64,000 nt of DNA, from NCBI GenBank assembly GCA_964597315.1, contig CAZQXD010000004.1, positions 1 through 64,000 of the forward strand. The letters run 5' to 3'. The stretch comes from CAZQXD01 sp964597315 (GTDB lineage Bacteria; Pseudomonadota; Gammaproteobacteria; Competibacterales; Competibacteraceae). This document shows positions 17,503-25,108 of this stretch, one piece after another. Made by a program: the position numbers and the translations under genes. Position 1 is the stretch's first letter, and each line of letters starts with the position of its first letter. The notes beneath the pieces are model-generated. The model saw nothing but the letters and a program-made list of their open reading frames with translations. It was not told where the DNA came from and searched no databases.

Positions 17503-17910
17503 ATGGGCGGCCATGACCCGAGGCCGGCGCTGCGCTACCGGGCCTGGTGGCAGGGGTTGGGCTGGCTGCTGGTGGCGGCGGTGGCGGTGCTGAGCCTGTT
17601 GCCCCAACCCCCCCAGCCGCCGGTGCTAACCTGGGACAAATCCCATCACCTGCTGGCCTACGGCCTGTTGATGTACTGGTTTCGCCAGAGCTTTGCGCCT
17701 CGCTGGGGTTGGGTGGCGTTTCTGGTGGGGCTGGGCGTGGCCCTAGAAATTCTCCAGGGCTTGTCCGGCTACCGCTATTTCGAGTGGGCGGACATGCTGG
17801 CCAATACCCTGGGGGTGGGCTGTGGCTTAGTCCTGGCCGCCACTCCGGCGGGGCGCTTGCTGGCCCGGCTGGATCGGCGGCTCAGCGCTAACCCTCGGAC
17901 GCGCCCCTAG
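17503..17910 (+). CDS. VanZ-like membrane protein
   Basis: 135 residues with four hydrophobic helices and VanZ-like features: SLLPQPPQPPVLTWDKSHHLLAYGLL (quoted in part: WDKSHHLLAYGLL) and the conserved acidic segment YFEWADMLANTLGV. VanZ-domain proteins are small membrane proteins of mostly unknown role. The start ATG follows the DUF2959 stop by four bases. The last 23 bases overlap the 3' end of the convergent adenosyltransferase gene. Confidence 0.8.
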   Translation: MGGHDPRPALRYRAWWQGLGWLLVAAVAVLSLLPQPPQPPVLTWDKSHHLLAYGLLMYWFRQSFAPRWGWVAFLVGLGVALEILQGLSGYRYFEWADMLANTLGVGCGLVLAATPAGRLLARLDRRLSANPRTRP

Positions 17911-18454
17911 TCCGCTCCCGGCGCCACAAGACTTCCAGCCCCCCTTCGTCCCGGGCCAGAATCCGGCCGATTACGAACAGCAGGTCCGACAGTCGGTTCA
18001 GGTAGGCTTGGGCATGGGGATCCACGTTCTCGTTACGGGCCAGGGCCACCAGATGGCGTTCGGCCCGCCGACACACCGCCCGGGCCAGGTGACAGGCCGC
18101 CGAGGCCGGCCCGCCGCCGGGTAGAATGAATTCCTTCAGGGGCGGCAGGTTAGCGTTGAGACCCTCCAGTTTACGCTCCAGGGTGGTCACATCATCGGCG
18201 GAAATGGCCTGGTAGCCCGGCAGGGACAACTCCCCGCCTAGATCGAACAGTTTATGCTGGACCTCGCTCAGGCATTCCCGGATCGGCTCCCGCAGATCGT
18301 GAGCCAGCACCAGCCCCATGGCGCTGTTGAGTTCATCCACATCGCCGATGACCTCGATGCGCGGGCTGTCCTTAGGCATCCGCTGCCCATCTCCGAGCCC
18401 GGTGCTGCCGTCGTCCCCGGTGCGGGTGTAGATTTTGGAAAGGCGGTTGCCCAT
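17888..18454 (-). CDS. Cob(I)yrinic acid a,c-diamide adenosyltransferase, PduO type
   Basis: 188 residues. The N-terminal ATP-binding motif KIYTRTGDDGSTGLGDG, the central helix with DELNSAMG, and the C-terminal RAVCRRAERHLVAL and YLNRLSDLLFVIGR are diagnostic of PduO-type ATP:corrinoid adenosyltransferases, which make adenosylcobalamin. The start is the ATG ten bases after a strong AGGAGG; the frame stays open upstream but without family sequence. No cobalamin riboswitch is evident in the short leader, and no B12-dependent enzyme is encoded nearby. Confidence 0.93.
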   Translation of the reverse strand: MGNRLSKIYTRTGDDGSTGLGDGQRMPKDSPRIEVIGDVDELNSAMGLVLAHDLREPIRECLSEVQHKLFDLGGELSLPGYQAISADDVTTLERKLEGLNANLPPLKEFILPGGGPASAACHLARAVCRRAERHLVALARNENVDPHAQAYLNRLSDLLFVIGRILARDEGGLEVLWRRERTRGASEG

Positions 18455-18601
18455 GACTGCTAGTCCTCCTGAATAGTGGTGTTTCGCCGCGAGTCTGGTG
18501 GGCCGATCATGGCCGTAGGCGCTAAAACAGCCATAATTATCTAATAAACCCGTTCCGGCTGGCGCCGCGATCCGGTCCTCGTCCCCGTGGAGGATAACCC
18601 C
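18455..18601. other. Divergent intergenic region before adenosyltransferase and small ORF
   Basis: Together with the doubtful small frame at 18602-18772, this is a 327-bp space between the adenosyltransferase start and mscS. It holds the AGGAGG site of the minus-strand gene (18463-18468) and a GGAGGA site at 18589-18594 for the small plus-strand frame. I see no B12 box, no terminator and no clear -35/-10 pair. Confidence 0.5.
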
Positions 18602-18772
18602 ATGCCCCGATTCGATGCTATTCGCGCCTGGAAATTCAACGCCCACTTCGACACAGGTTGGCGCCGGTCGCAGTTGGGGGCGACCGTCCGGGCAAGCACT
18701 GTCCGGGATGTGGCCGGGAGCAACCGCTTTCGTCAGCGCCGAGTGCGGCTGCCTGACCTGCTCGGGGACTGA
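18602..18772 (+). CDS. Possible 56-residue basic protein upstream of mscS
   Basis: A short frame starting with ATG seven bases after GGAGGA and ending nine bases before the mscS ATG. The product is very basic (11 Arg, 1 Lys) with no membrane helix or signal peptide, and I recognise no family. A well-placed ribosome-binding site and tight spacing to mscS support translation, perhaps as a leader that couples to mscS; the odd composition argues for caution. Confidence 0.35.
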   Translation: MPRFDAIRAWKFNAHFDTGWRRSQLGATVRASTVRDVAGSNRFRQRRVRLPDLLGD

Positions 18773-18781
18773 CGGGCCGCC

Positions 18782-20116
18782 ATGGACCCCTTATTCGACG
18801 GCGACACTATACTGAGCTGGCTGCGCCTGGCCTGGGCCTGGCTGACCGGGGAGCTGTTTACCCCGGTCAACGTGGTCTACACGGCCATGCAGATTCCGGC
18901 CGTGGTGGGCGCTGGCTTTGCATCCTGGTGGGTCCACGATTTCGTGTTCCCCCTGCTCGCCGCCCGGATTCGGGCTTCCGAGGCCAGCAGGTTCGGCCGC
19001 TGGGTGATGCGCCGTCTGGCCTTGCTGATCTTCCCGCTGCTGTGGGCCATCGGGTTGTGGCTGTCGGGGGCGGTAGCGGTGCGTTTCGGCTGGCCCCACC
19101 AGCTTATCTGGATCGTCGTCAACCTGCTGAGCGCCTGGATCATCATCCGGCTGACTTCGATTCTGGTGCGCAACCCGGTGTGGTCGCGGCTGATCGTGGC
19201 GGTGGCCTTCAGCGTGGCCGGCCTGAATATCCTCGGCCTGCTGGACCCCACCCTGGGGCTGCTGGATAGCTTGGCCCTGACCGTCGGCAAGCTGCGTATC
19301 TCTCTGCTCACAGTGCTACAGGGCATGTTGTCCCTGGGGATTCTGCTGTGGGTGGCCATGCTCAGTTCGGAGATCTTCGAGCGGCGCATCCAACAATTGC
19401 CTAACCTCACCCCCTCGGTGCAGGTGCTGATCGGCAAACTGTTCAAGATCACCCTCATCACCCTGGCCATCGTGGTGTCCCTGAACACCATCGGCGTGGA
19501 CCTCACGGCCCTGGCGGTATTCAGCGGCGCGGTGGGGGTAGGGGTGGGTTTCGGTCTCCAAAAGGTGGTTTCGAACCTGATCAGCGGCATCATTATTTTG
19601 ATGGATAAGTCCATCAAGCCGGGGGACATCATCCGCATCCAGGATACCTATGGCTGGGTCTCCTCCCTGGGCGCCCGGTACGTGGCGGTGGAGACCCGGG
19701 ACGGCTACGAGTACCTGATTCCCAATGAGGACATCATCACCCAGCAAGTGGTGAACTGGTCCTATCGGGATAGCCTGGCCCGGCTCAAGGTGCAGATCAA
19801 AGTGTCTTTCGACAGTGACGTCCGCAAGGCCCTGGCGCTGATGGAGGCTGCCGCCCGCAAGCCTGACCGGGTCGTGGCCGAACCCGCCCCCCGGGCCTTG
19901 CTCATCGCGTTCGCCGACGGTCCATTGGAGTTGGAGTTGCGGTTTTGGATTCGGGATGCCCATAACGGCATCCGTAATATATCCAGCGAGGTGATGCTGG
20001 GCATCTGGGAGTCGTTCCGGGCCAACGGCATTGTGGTGCCGGTCCCCCAGCGGCGGCTGTATTTGGAGACCCTGCCGCCGGTGATTCTGGACAGGCCCAC
20101 GGCGGACCGGGGCTGA
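18782..20116 (+). CDS. MscS-family mechanosensitive channel
   Basis: 444 residues, with extra N-terminal helices (five or so) before the conserved pore helix and beta domain: GVGVGFGLQKVVSNLISG (pore helix TM3), then MDKSIKPGDIIRI, GWVSSLGARYVAVETRDG and YLIPNEDIITQQVVNWSYRD. The Gly-rich TM3 and the beta domain are the core of MscS channels that open under membrane tension during hypo-osmotic shock. It is larger than E. coli MscS (286 residues) because of the N-terminal helices. A symporter gene follows after six bases, so an osmotic or ion-homeostasis unit is plausible. Confidence 0.93.
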   Translation: MDPLFDGDTILSWLRLAWAWLTGELFTPVNVVYTAMQIPAVVGAGFASWWVHDFVFPLLAARIRASEASRFGRWVMRRLALLIFPLLWAIGLWLSGAVAVRFGWPHQLIWIVVNLLSAWIIIRLTSILVRNPVWSRLIVAVAFSVAGLNILGLLDPTLGLLDSLALTVGKLRISLLTVLQGMLSLGILLWVAMLSSEIFERRIQQLPNLTPSVQVLIGKLFKITLITLAIVVSLNTIGVDLTALAVFSGAVGVGVGFGLQKVVSNLISGIIILMDKSIKPGDIIRIQDTYGWVSSLGARYVAVETRDGYEYLIPNEDIITQQVVNWSYRDSLARLKVQIKVSFDSDVRKALALMEAAARKPDRVVAEPAPRALLIAFADGPLELELRFWIRDAHNGIRNISSEVMLGIWESFRANGIVVPVPQRRLYLETLPPVILDRPTADRG

Positions 20117-20122
20117 GACGGC

Positions 20123-22108
20123 ATGGAAACAGTGGCCATCAGCCCAAAGGTAACCTGGATTTTCATTTTTGTGATTTTTTATTGGGCCTATTGCGTTTTC
20201 TGGGGCATCCGCGGCTCCCAGCAGGCCCACCGGGCCACGGATTATTTTCTGGCCGGGCGGCGGCTGCCGTTCTGGGTGTTCGTGTTGGCCGCTACCGCCA
20301 CCTCATTTTCGGGCTGGACCTTTCTCGGTCATCCGGGGCAGACCTTCCGGGATGGCCTGCAATACGCCTATGCCTCGTTTTACGCCATCACCATCCCCCT
20401 GGCCGGGACCTTATTTCTCAAGCGCCAGTGGCTGCTGGGGCGGCGCTACGGCTTTGTCACCCCGGGGGAGATGCTGGCCTGGTATTACAACTCCGAGGTC
20501 ATCCGTCTGCTGGTGGTGTTGGTGGCCCTGGTGTTTTCGGTGCCCTACCTGGGCTTGCAAGTGCGGGCTGCGGGGTTTTTGTTCAACGTCCTTACCGACG
20601 GCCTGGTGGGGGTGGAGTTCGGCATGTGGGTGCTGGCCATCGTGGTGATCAGCTACGTGGCCTCCGGGGGTCTCAAGACCGTGGCCTACGTGGACGTGCT
20701 GCAAGGGGTGCTGCTGGCCCTGGGCATTGTCATCATCGGCGTTGCCACCCTCTATTTCATAGGTGGCTGGGAACGGTTTCTGGCCGGCTTGGCGGCGCTC
20801 AGCAAAGTCGATTTTCAGCGTACCCCCGACGATTACAGCCATTACGTAGCCATCCCTGGGGTGATCCAGTTCGTGGCCGACGGTCAGGAAGGCACCCGGG
20901 CCAGCGGTGGTCCCTGGACCGGGATGATGATTCTCTCTTATTTGTTTGCCTTGATGGGTATTCAAGCCTCTCCGGCCTTTTCCATGCTGGCCTTCGCCAG
21001 CCGCGACCCGGCCCCCTTCGCCTTCCAGCAGGTGTGGGCCTCGGCGTTCGTCATCGGTCTGATTCTAATGCTGTTCACGGTCATCCAGGGTATCGGCGGT
21101 CATTTGTTGGGCGGCGACCCGTCGCTGTTATTCCAGCACCCGGAGCTGGTCAAGCCGCTGATCGCCGGCGAGATAGGCGGCGCTACCCTGTTGCTGTCCC
21201 AGGGGGGGCAGGAGACCCTGGTGCTCCGGTTGATCAATCTGCTGGCGGACTCGGCCCCCTGGCTGGTGGGGCTGCTGGCGGTCTGCGCCCTGGCCGCCAT
21301 GGAGTCCACCGCCGCCTGTTATATGGCCACCGCTGGCGGTCTACTGACCCGGGATGTGTTCCTGCGCTTTATCCTGCCCGGCGCCTCCGACCGCACCCAG
21401 AAGTTCGTGGGTCGGATGGCCGTGGTGGGCGTGGTGGTGTTGGCCCTGCTGGTGGCCACCACTTCCAGCGACGCTCTGGTGCTGCTGGGGGGGTTGGCGG
21501 TGTCCTACGGGGCGCAGATGTGGCCAGCCCTGTTGGGGCTGTGCTACTGGCCTTTTCTGACCCGCCGGGGGGTGGCCCTGGGGCTGGTGGCGGGTTTGAC
21601 AGCGGTAACCCTCACCGAGTCCGTGGGTGTGTACTGGCTGGGGGTGAGCGCCTGGGGGCGCTGGCCGCTGACCATTCACTCTGCGGGCTGGGGTATCCTC
21701 TGTAACTTGGGGGTGGCGGTGCTGGTATCGTTATTGGACCGGGACAGGAACGAACGCAAACGGGAGGTCCACGCTTTTCTGGCCCGCTACGCGACTGTTA
21801 GCCGGCGGCGCTGGCTGCCCTGGGCCTGGATCGCCGTGCTGGCCTGGTTCGGATTATTCGCCGGACCCGGCGCGGTGCTGGGCAATACCCTGTTCGGCGA
21901 TCCTAACCTGCCTGAGGAGTGGTTGTTGGGCCTACCCTCCATCTGGTGGTGGCAGTGGCTGGGCTGGATCTCCGGGGTGTCCATGCTATGGCTGCTGGCC
22001 TACCATTTGGGACTGGGGCGGGCGCCGACCGAGGTTGTGGAGCCGCTGGCCCGTGAACAAGCTGCGCGCCGTTCCAAAGCCGTCCCCGATGCTGCAACAG
22101 AACGTTAA
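20123..22108 (+). CDS. Sodium:solute symporter (SSS) family transporter
   Basis: 661 residues, about thirteen membrane helices with LeuT-type repeats. Early motifs AHRATDYFLAGRRLPFWVF and ATATSFSGWTFLGHPG, and the later ALAAMESTAACYMATAGGLLTRD with conserved Ser/Thr of the Na+ site, place it in the SSS family near the PutP/PanF-like transporters. The substrate cannot be read from sequence. Its start follows the mscS stop by six bases. The last codons may overlap a regulatory element of the next operon (see 22094). Confidence 0.88.
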   Translation: METVAISPKVTWIFIFVIFYWAYCVFWGIRGSQQAHRATDYFLAGRRLPFWVFVLAATATSFSGWTFLGHPGQTFRDGLQYAYASFYAITIPLAGTLFLKRQWLLGRRYGFVTPGEMLAWYYNSEVIRLLVVLVALVFSVPYLGLQVRAAGFLFNVLTDGLVGVEFGMWVLAIVVISYVASGGLKTVAYVDVLQGVLLALGIVIIGVATLYFIGGWERFLAGLAALSKVDFQRTPDDYSHYVAIPGVIQFVADGQEGTRASGGPWTGMMILSYLFALMGIQASPAFSMLAFASRDPAPFAFQQVWASAFVIGLILMLFTVIQGIGGHLLGGDPSLLFQHPELVKPLIAGEIGGATLLLSQGGQETLVLRLINLLADSAPWLVGLLAVCALAAMESTAACYMATAGGLLTRDVFLRFILPGASDRTQKFVGRMAVVGVVVLALLVATTSSDALVLLGGLAVSYGAQMWPALLGLCYWPFLTRRGVALGLVAGLTAVTLTESVGVYWLGVSAWGRWPLTIHSAGWGILCNLGVAVLVSLLDRDRNERKREVHAFLARYATVSRRRWLPWAWIAVLAWFGLFAGPGAVLGNTLFGDPNLPEEWLLGLPSIWWWQWLGWISGVSMLWLLAYHLGLGRAPTEVVEPLAREQAARRSKAVPDAATER

Positions 22109-22128
22109 AACAGTGAACGATACGTTCA
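22094..22128 (+). promoter_or_regulatory. Candidate paired activator sites upstream of a sigma54 promoter
   Basis: A perfect inverted repeat TGAACG-ATA-CGTTCA at 22114-22128 is centred 73 bp upstream of the -24 GG of the promoter at 22192. A weaker copy, GCAACA-GAA-CGTTAA at 22094-22108, lies exactly 20 bp further upstream and overlaps the symporter stop codon. The same spacing and sequence recur before 27137, which suggests binding sites for one enhancer protein. Confidence 0.6.
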
Positions 22129-22191
22129 ATCAAAACCTATTGGTTTGTTGAGTTGAGTATCATTATGCACTGTTTTTTTTGATATTTTTGG

Positions 22192-22208
22192 ATGGCATGG
22201 TTGCTGCA
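22192..22208 (+). promoter_or_regulatory. Sigma54 (RpoN) promoter
   Basis: The sequence TGGCATGGTTGCTGCA has GG at 22194-22195 and GC at 22206-22207, the required ten bases apart, and close to the consensus TGGCACG-N4-TTGCA. Transcription would start near 22219, giving a leader of about 145 bases before the first paralogue. Confidence 0.75.
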
Positions 22209-22362
22209 ATCTTGATCGTGGAACAGTGATCTAGCGCCGGGATCGGGTTGTGAACCGTATGTCATGGTGTTCATGGGCGTCACACCGGTTTCTGGTATTC
22301 CGGCACATCGGAACGACCGATCCCTGCCATCCAAAATGTAGAATCATGAGGAGAATGCATCC

Positions 22363-22782
22363 ATGTCCCTTCAACACGTCAAAATCAACCTTCTGGCCGT
22401 GCTGGGCGCCGCGTTGTTGTTGCCGGCGGTTGCAAACGCCGAATCCATCGCCGGCAAGATGAACGGTCTGAACTGCGCCATCACCGGCTATGTCTGCCCC
22501 ATTGACAAGCGTGATCCTATGGTGGCCCTGGAGGCCGACTTCGTGGTGCAGAAGCCCGACGGTGAGTATTATCTGATCCCCAATATCGACCGCGCCGTCA
22601 AGGCCCGTTACGCCCTGGAGGAGGTGGTAGTGACCGGCAAGGTGAACCCCCAGTACCGCACGATTCAGGCCGATACCCTGGCGGTCACTCAGAATGGCGC
22701 CACTCAAGTGGTCTGGTCCCAGGAAGCCCAGGAGCAACTGCGTCGGGAACTTCACGATACCCTTTATGGGTCTCCCCACTAA
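22363..22782 (+). CDS. Periplasmic protein of unknown family, paralogue 1
   Basis: 139 residues with a signal peptide (to VANA) and a compact mature domain. It shares with the next gene the pattern NGL-x-C-x6-CPIDK-x-DPM, then DFVVQ-x-PDG and DRAVKARY-x-L. The two Cys seven apart could form a disulfide or bind a metal or haem. I do not recognise the family. It is the first gene after a sigma54 promoter and lies upstream of tlpA and dsbD on the same strand, so a redox role is a reasonable guess only. A GAGGAGA ribosome-binding site sits just before the ATG. Confidence 0.8.
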   Translation: MSLQHVKINLLAVLGAALLLPAVANAESIAGKMNGLNCAITGYVCPIDKRDPMVALEADFVVQKPDGEYYLIPNIDRAVKARYALEEVVVTGKVNPQYRTIQADTLAVTQNGATQVVWSQEAQEQLRRELHDTLYGSPH

Positions 22783-22800
22783 GTCAACCGCAGAGATTCG

Positions 22801-22824
22801 CCATGCTTTTTACTAAAAGCATGG
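22801..22824 (+). other. Perfect 10-bp hairpin between the paralogues
   Basis: CCATGCTTTT and AAAAGCATGG flank a TACT loop. There is no U-run after it, so it is not a standard terminator; it could stabilise or cleave the mRNA between the two paralogous genes. Confidence 0.6.
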
Positions 22825-22955
22825 CAGAAGGGGTCGAATTGCACTAAACCTTGGGATGCGGGGCCGGACTTGGCGCCGATCCGCTTCTCTGGAGACTCCA
22901 CAAACCTGGCTTTGGCCGGGATACGGTTATGAAATTCAACAAAGGAGAGCGTCTC

Positions 22956-23384
22956 ATGTCTCATAAAATCAACCGTTATCGGCTCGGCATGCTGGCCATG
23001 CTGGCTGGCATGCTGTTGTTGCCTCTGGTGGCTAGCGCCGCAACCCAGACTGTCGAGGGCAAAATCAACGGGCTGCGCTGCGCAACCCAAGGGATTATTT
23101 GTCCCATCGACAAACTGGACCCGATGATCGCCGCCGAAGAGGACTTCGTGGTGCAATTGCCGGACGGCAGTTTTTACTACATTCACAACCTGGATCGGGC
23201 CGTGAAAGCCCGTTATGTACTGGACGAAGTGAAGATCACTGGCGATGTGGTGGATAAATACCGCTCCATCGATGCCAGCAAGTTGGAAGTCAAGCGCGAC
23301 GGCCAGTACAAAACCGTTTGGTCGCCTGCATTGCAGGCCACTATCTGGGATGATCTCGTCCAACCGGGCGCATCCCGTCATTGA
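22956..23384 (+). CDS. Periplasmic protein of unknown family, paralogue 2
   Basis: 142 residues, a diverged tandem copy of the preceding gene: signal peptide ending LVASAA, then NGLRCATQGIICPIDKLDPM, DFVVQLPDGSFYYI and DRAVKARYVLDEVKITG. The start is the ATG behind AAAGGAGAG; an upstream in-frame ATG at 22929 would add a non-signal-like extension. Conservation of the C-x6-C and PIDK-x-DPM block while the flanks diverge points to a functional site there. Probably co-transcribed with paralogue 1 and perhaps with tlpA downstream. Confidence 0.8.
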   Translation: MSHKINRYRLGMLAMLAGMLLLPLVASAATQTVEGKINGLRCATQGIICPIDKLDPMIAAEEDFVVQLPDGSFYYIHNLDRAVKARYVLDEVKITGDVVDKYRSIDASKLEVKRDGQYKTVWSPALQATIWDDLVQPGASRH

Positions 23385-23420
23385 GCTGGCTACACAACCC
23401 ATAATAACCGCTACCGCTCA

Positions 23421-23441
23421 CCCCCCGACTAGATCGGGGGG
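23421..23441 (+). other. GC-rich hairpin after paralogue 2
   Basis: An 8-bp stem CCCCCCGA / TCGGGGGG with a CTAGA loop lies 37 bases after the paralogue 2 stop. There is no U-run. It may weaken read-through or shield the 3' end, separating the paralogues from tlpA. Confidence 0.6.
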
Positions 23442-23531
23442 AGAACGGGCGGGCAAGACCCTCCCGGGCTGCGGTCGGGTGGTGACTACCGGGGCAAGTG
23501 CTTGGAAAATCACGCCCCGCGGGAGGATTTC

Positions 23532-24050
23532 ATGAGAACCCGAGTACTAGCCGCTGCGGTCCTGGGATTGGCCGCCGTTGTTGTCCACGCCGCCACTGTC
23601 GGTCTCAACCGTCTGGCAGAACCCCGCCAAGCGCCTGACTTCAGCCTTCAGGACCGTCAGGGCCAGACCCACACTCTGGCCGATTACAAAGGCAAGGTCG
23701 TTATCTTCAACTTCTGGGCGACGTGGTGCGCCCCCTGCGTCAAGGAAATGCCCTCCATGCAGCGCGCCTGGGAACAGACCCGGGACCAGGGCGTGGTGTT
23801 GCTAGCAATCAACTGGGGCGACGATGCCGAAGCGGTGGATGTGTTTTTCGAAAAACGCATGAAAACACCGGTGGATTTCCCCGTGCTGCTGGGGGGCGAT
23901 CGGGCCATGACCAGCGCCTGGGGGGTGCGGGGGCTGCCCACCACCTTCGTCATCAACCCCGAAGGAGCTATCGTCTTCGAGGTGGTTGGCGAGCGGGAAT
24001 GGGATGACCCTGAACTACTGCAACAGGTTCTCGCTCTCACGGAGGGCTGA
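23532..24050 (+). CDS. TlpA/ResA-like thiol:disulfide thioredoxin
   Basis: 172 residues with an N-terminal signal or anchor helix (to about residue 22) and a thioredoxin domain: APDFSLQDRQGQTHTL, then FNFWATWCAPCVKEMPS with a CAPC redox site, and the cis-Pro loop GVRGLPTTFVINPEG. TlpA-type proteins reduce disulfides in the periplasm, often for cytochrome c or copper-site maturation. The start ATG follows GGGAGGA at five bases. It lies in a same-strand run with two regulatory-domain genes and dsbD, and DsbD is the usual electron donor for such proteins. Confidence 0.92.
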   Translation: MRTRVLAAAVLGLAAVVVHAATVGLNRLAEPRQAPDFSLQDRQGQTHTLADYKGKVVIFNFWATWCAPCVKEMPSMQRAWEQTRDQGVVLLAINWGDDAEAVDVFFEKRMKTPVDFPVLLGGDRAMTSAWGVRGLPTTFVINPEGAIVFEVVGEREWDDPELLQQVLALTEG

Positions 24051-24064
24051 GCCGAAACGCCGAG

Positions 24065-24595
24065 GTGAGCAAGGTGAGCATTTCCGTGGAGCAGTTCCGC
24101 CGCTGTTTTCCCAAGCTTGTGGAGGGTCTGGACAACCGTGAGATACGGGTGCTGCTGGAAGCCATGTCACCTGCGGAGTTGGCGCCCGGTGAGTTACTCA
24201 GTCAGTTCGGTGAAACTCACGACACCCTGACCCTGGTGTACCAAGGCGGGCTGATGGTGACCATCACCGTATTCGATGAGGAAATCTCCATCGGCACCAT
24301 GAGGCCGGGGCAATTGCTGGGCATCGCTGCCGTGATTGAACCTGGTGGCGCCTCCGCCACCGCCAAGGTCGCCGAACCCAGCACGGTGCTGCGCCTAAAC
24401 CATGACCGACTGATGCAATTGCGTCGAGATCACCCCCGGGTGGCTGGCTATCTGCTGCGGGCGCTGTCCCTGCAACTGGCTGAATGGTTGCGCACCTTCG
24501 AAGGCTATATGGCCGGTCGAGTCCGTCCCAGCGATGTGCGGGAATTCGCCCAGGTGGCCCGGCAACTGATGGGAATCGAGGAAACCTCCCCATGA
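24065..24595 (+). CDS. Stand-alone cyclic-nucleotide-binding-type domain protein 1
   Basis: 176 residues starting at GTG. The fold pattern is that of the Crp/CNB beta-roll (LAPGELLSQFGETHDTLTLVYQGGLMVTI, quoted in part: ELLSQFGETHDTLTLVYQGG), with MRPGQLLGIAAVI in place of the phosphate-binding cassette, followed by a helix but no DNA-binding helix-turn-helix. The cassette lacks the usual Arg that contacts the cyclic phosphate, so it may bind another ligand or none. Its stop overlaps the start of a second CNB-type gene (ATGA). Placement between tlpA and dsbD suggests a regulatory or sensory partner for thiol redox proteins. Confidence 0.75.
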   Translation: MSKVSISVEQFRRCFPKLVEGLDNREIRVLLEAMSPAELAPGELLSQFGETHDTLTLVYQGGLMVTITVFDEEISIGTMRPGQLLGIAAVIEPGGASATAKVAEPSTVLRLNHDRLMQLRRDHPRVAGYLLRALSLQLAEWLRTFEGYMAGRVRPSDVREFAQVARQLMGIEETSP

Positions 24596-25068
24596 CTCCT
24601 TCCGACTTCGCGGATTTCCTGCAAAGCGTCCCCACCCTCTCGGAGTTCGAGCCTCGGGAACTGGCGGTGCTGGAACAGGCTATGGTCCTGGAGGACTATA
24701 GGGACGGTCACGAGTTCATCAGCGAGCGCAAGCGCAATGCCGAGGTGTTCCTGATCGTTCGCGGGGAGGTGGTGGCCACCCACCGGCGCTCCAAGCTGCG
24801 GGGGGTGGATATCATCGAAAAGCTGGGTCCAGGCAACCTGTTCGGTCTGGTGTCCCTGATCGACCATCGCCCGGAGTGGGCCACCTACCGGGCCGCAGGG
24901 CCGGTGACGGCGGCTTCCCTGCCGGCCAATGTGTTTGAACTTTTGCTCACCGCCAATGCGCCCATAGCCCACCATTTTCAGTGGCTGATCGCTCTACAGA
25001 TGGCGCGGGACTTCCGGGCCGGCATTCAGGCTCTGGCGGAGGTCTTTGCCAACAAGGGCGCGGACTGA
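24592..25068 (+). CDS. Stand-alone cyclic-nucleotide-binding-type domain protein 2
   Basis: 158 residues; the ATG overlaps the stop of CNB protein 1. It has the beta-roll pattern EVFLIVRGEVVATHRRSKLRGVDII (in part: VFLIVRGEVVATHRRS), a cassette-like LGPGNLFGLVSLIDHRPEWATYRA, and a C-terminal helix, with no helix-turn-helix. It is not a close copy of protein 1, so the pair may form a heterodimer or act in series (inference). The dsbD gene starts 40 bases downstream. Confidence 0.75.
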   Translation: MTPSDFADFLQSVPTLSEFEPRELAVLEQAMVLEDYRDGHEFISERKRNAEVFLIVRGEVVATHRRSKLRGVDIIEKLGPGNLFGLVSLIDHRPEWATYRAAGPVTAASLPANVFELLLTANAPIAHHFQWLIALQMARDFRAGIQALAEVFANKGAD

Positions 25069-25108
25069 ATCCGATCCGGTTGCCACAACATTGGCACAGG
25101 AGCGTACC

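Noticed and set aside
18455..18601. Cobalamin riboswitch before the adenosyltransferase
   Set aside because: No B12 box or long conserved leader is found between the start and the divergent frame.
22801..22824. Intrinsic terminator between the tandem paralogues
   Set aside because: The hairpin is perfect but no U-run follows; kept only as a hairpin.
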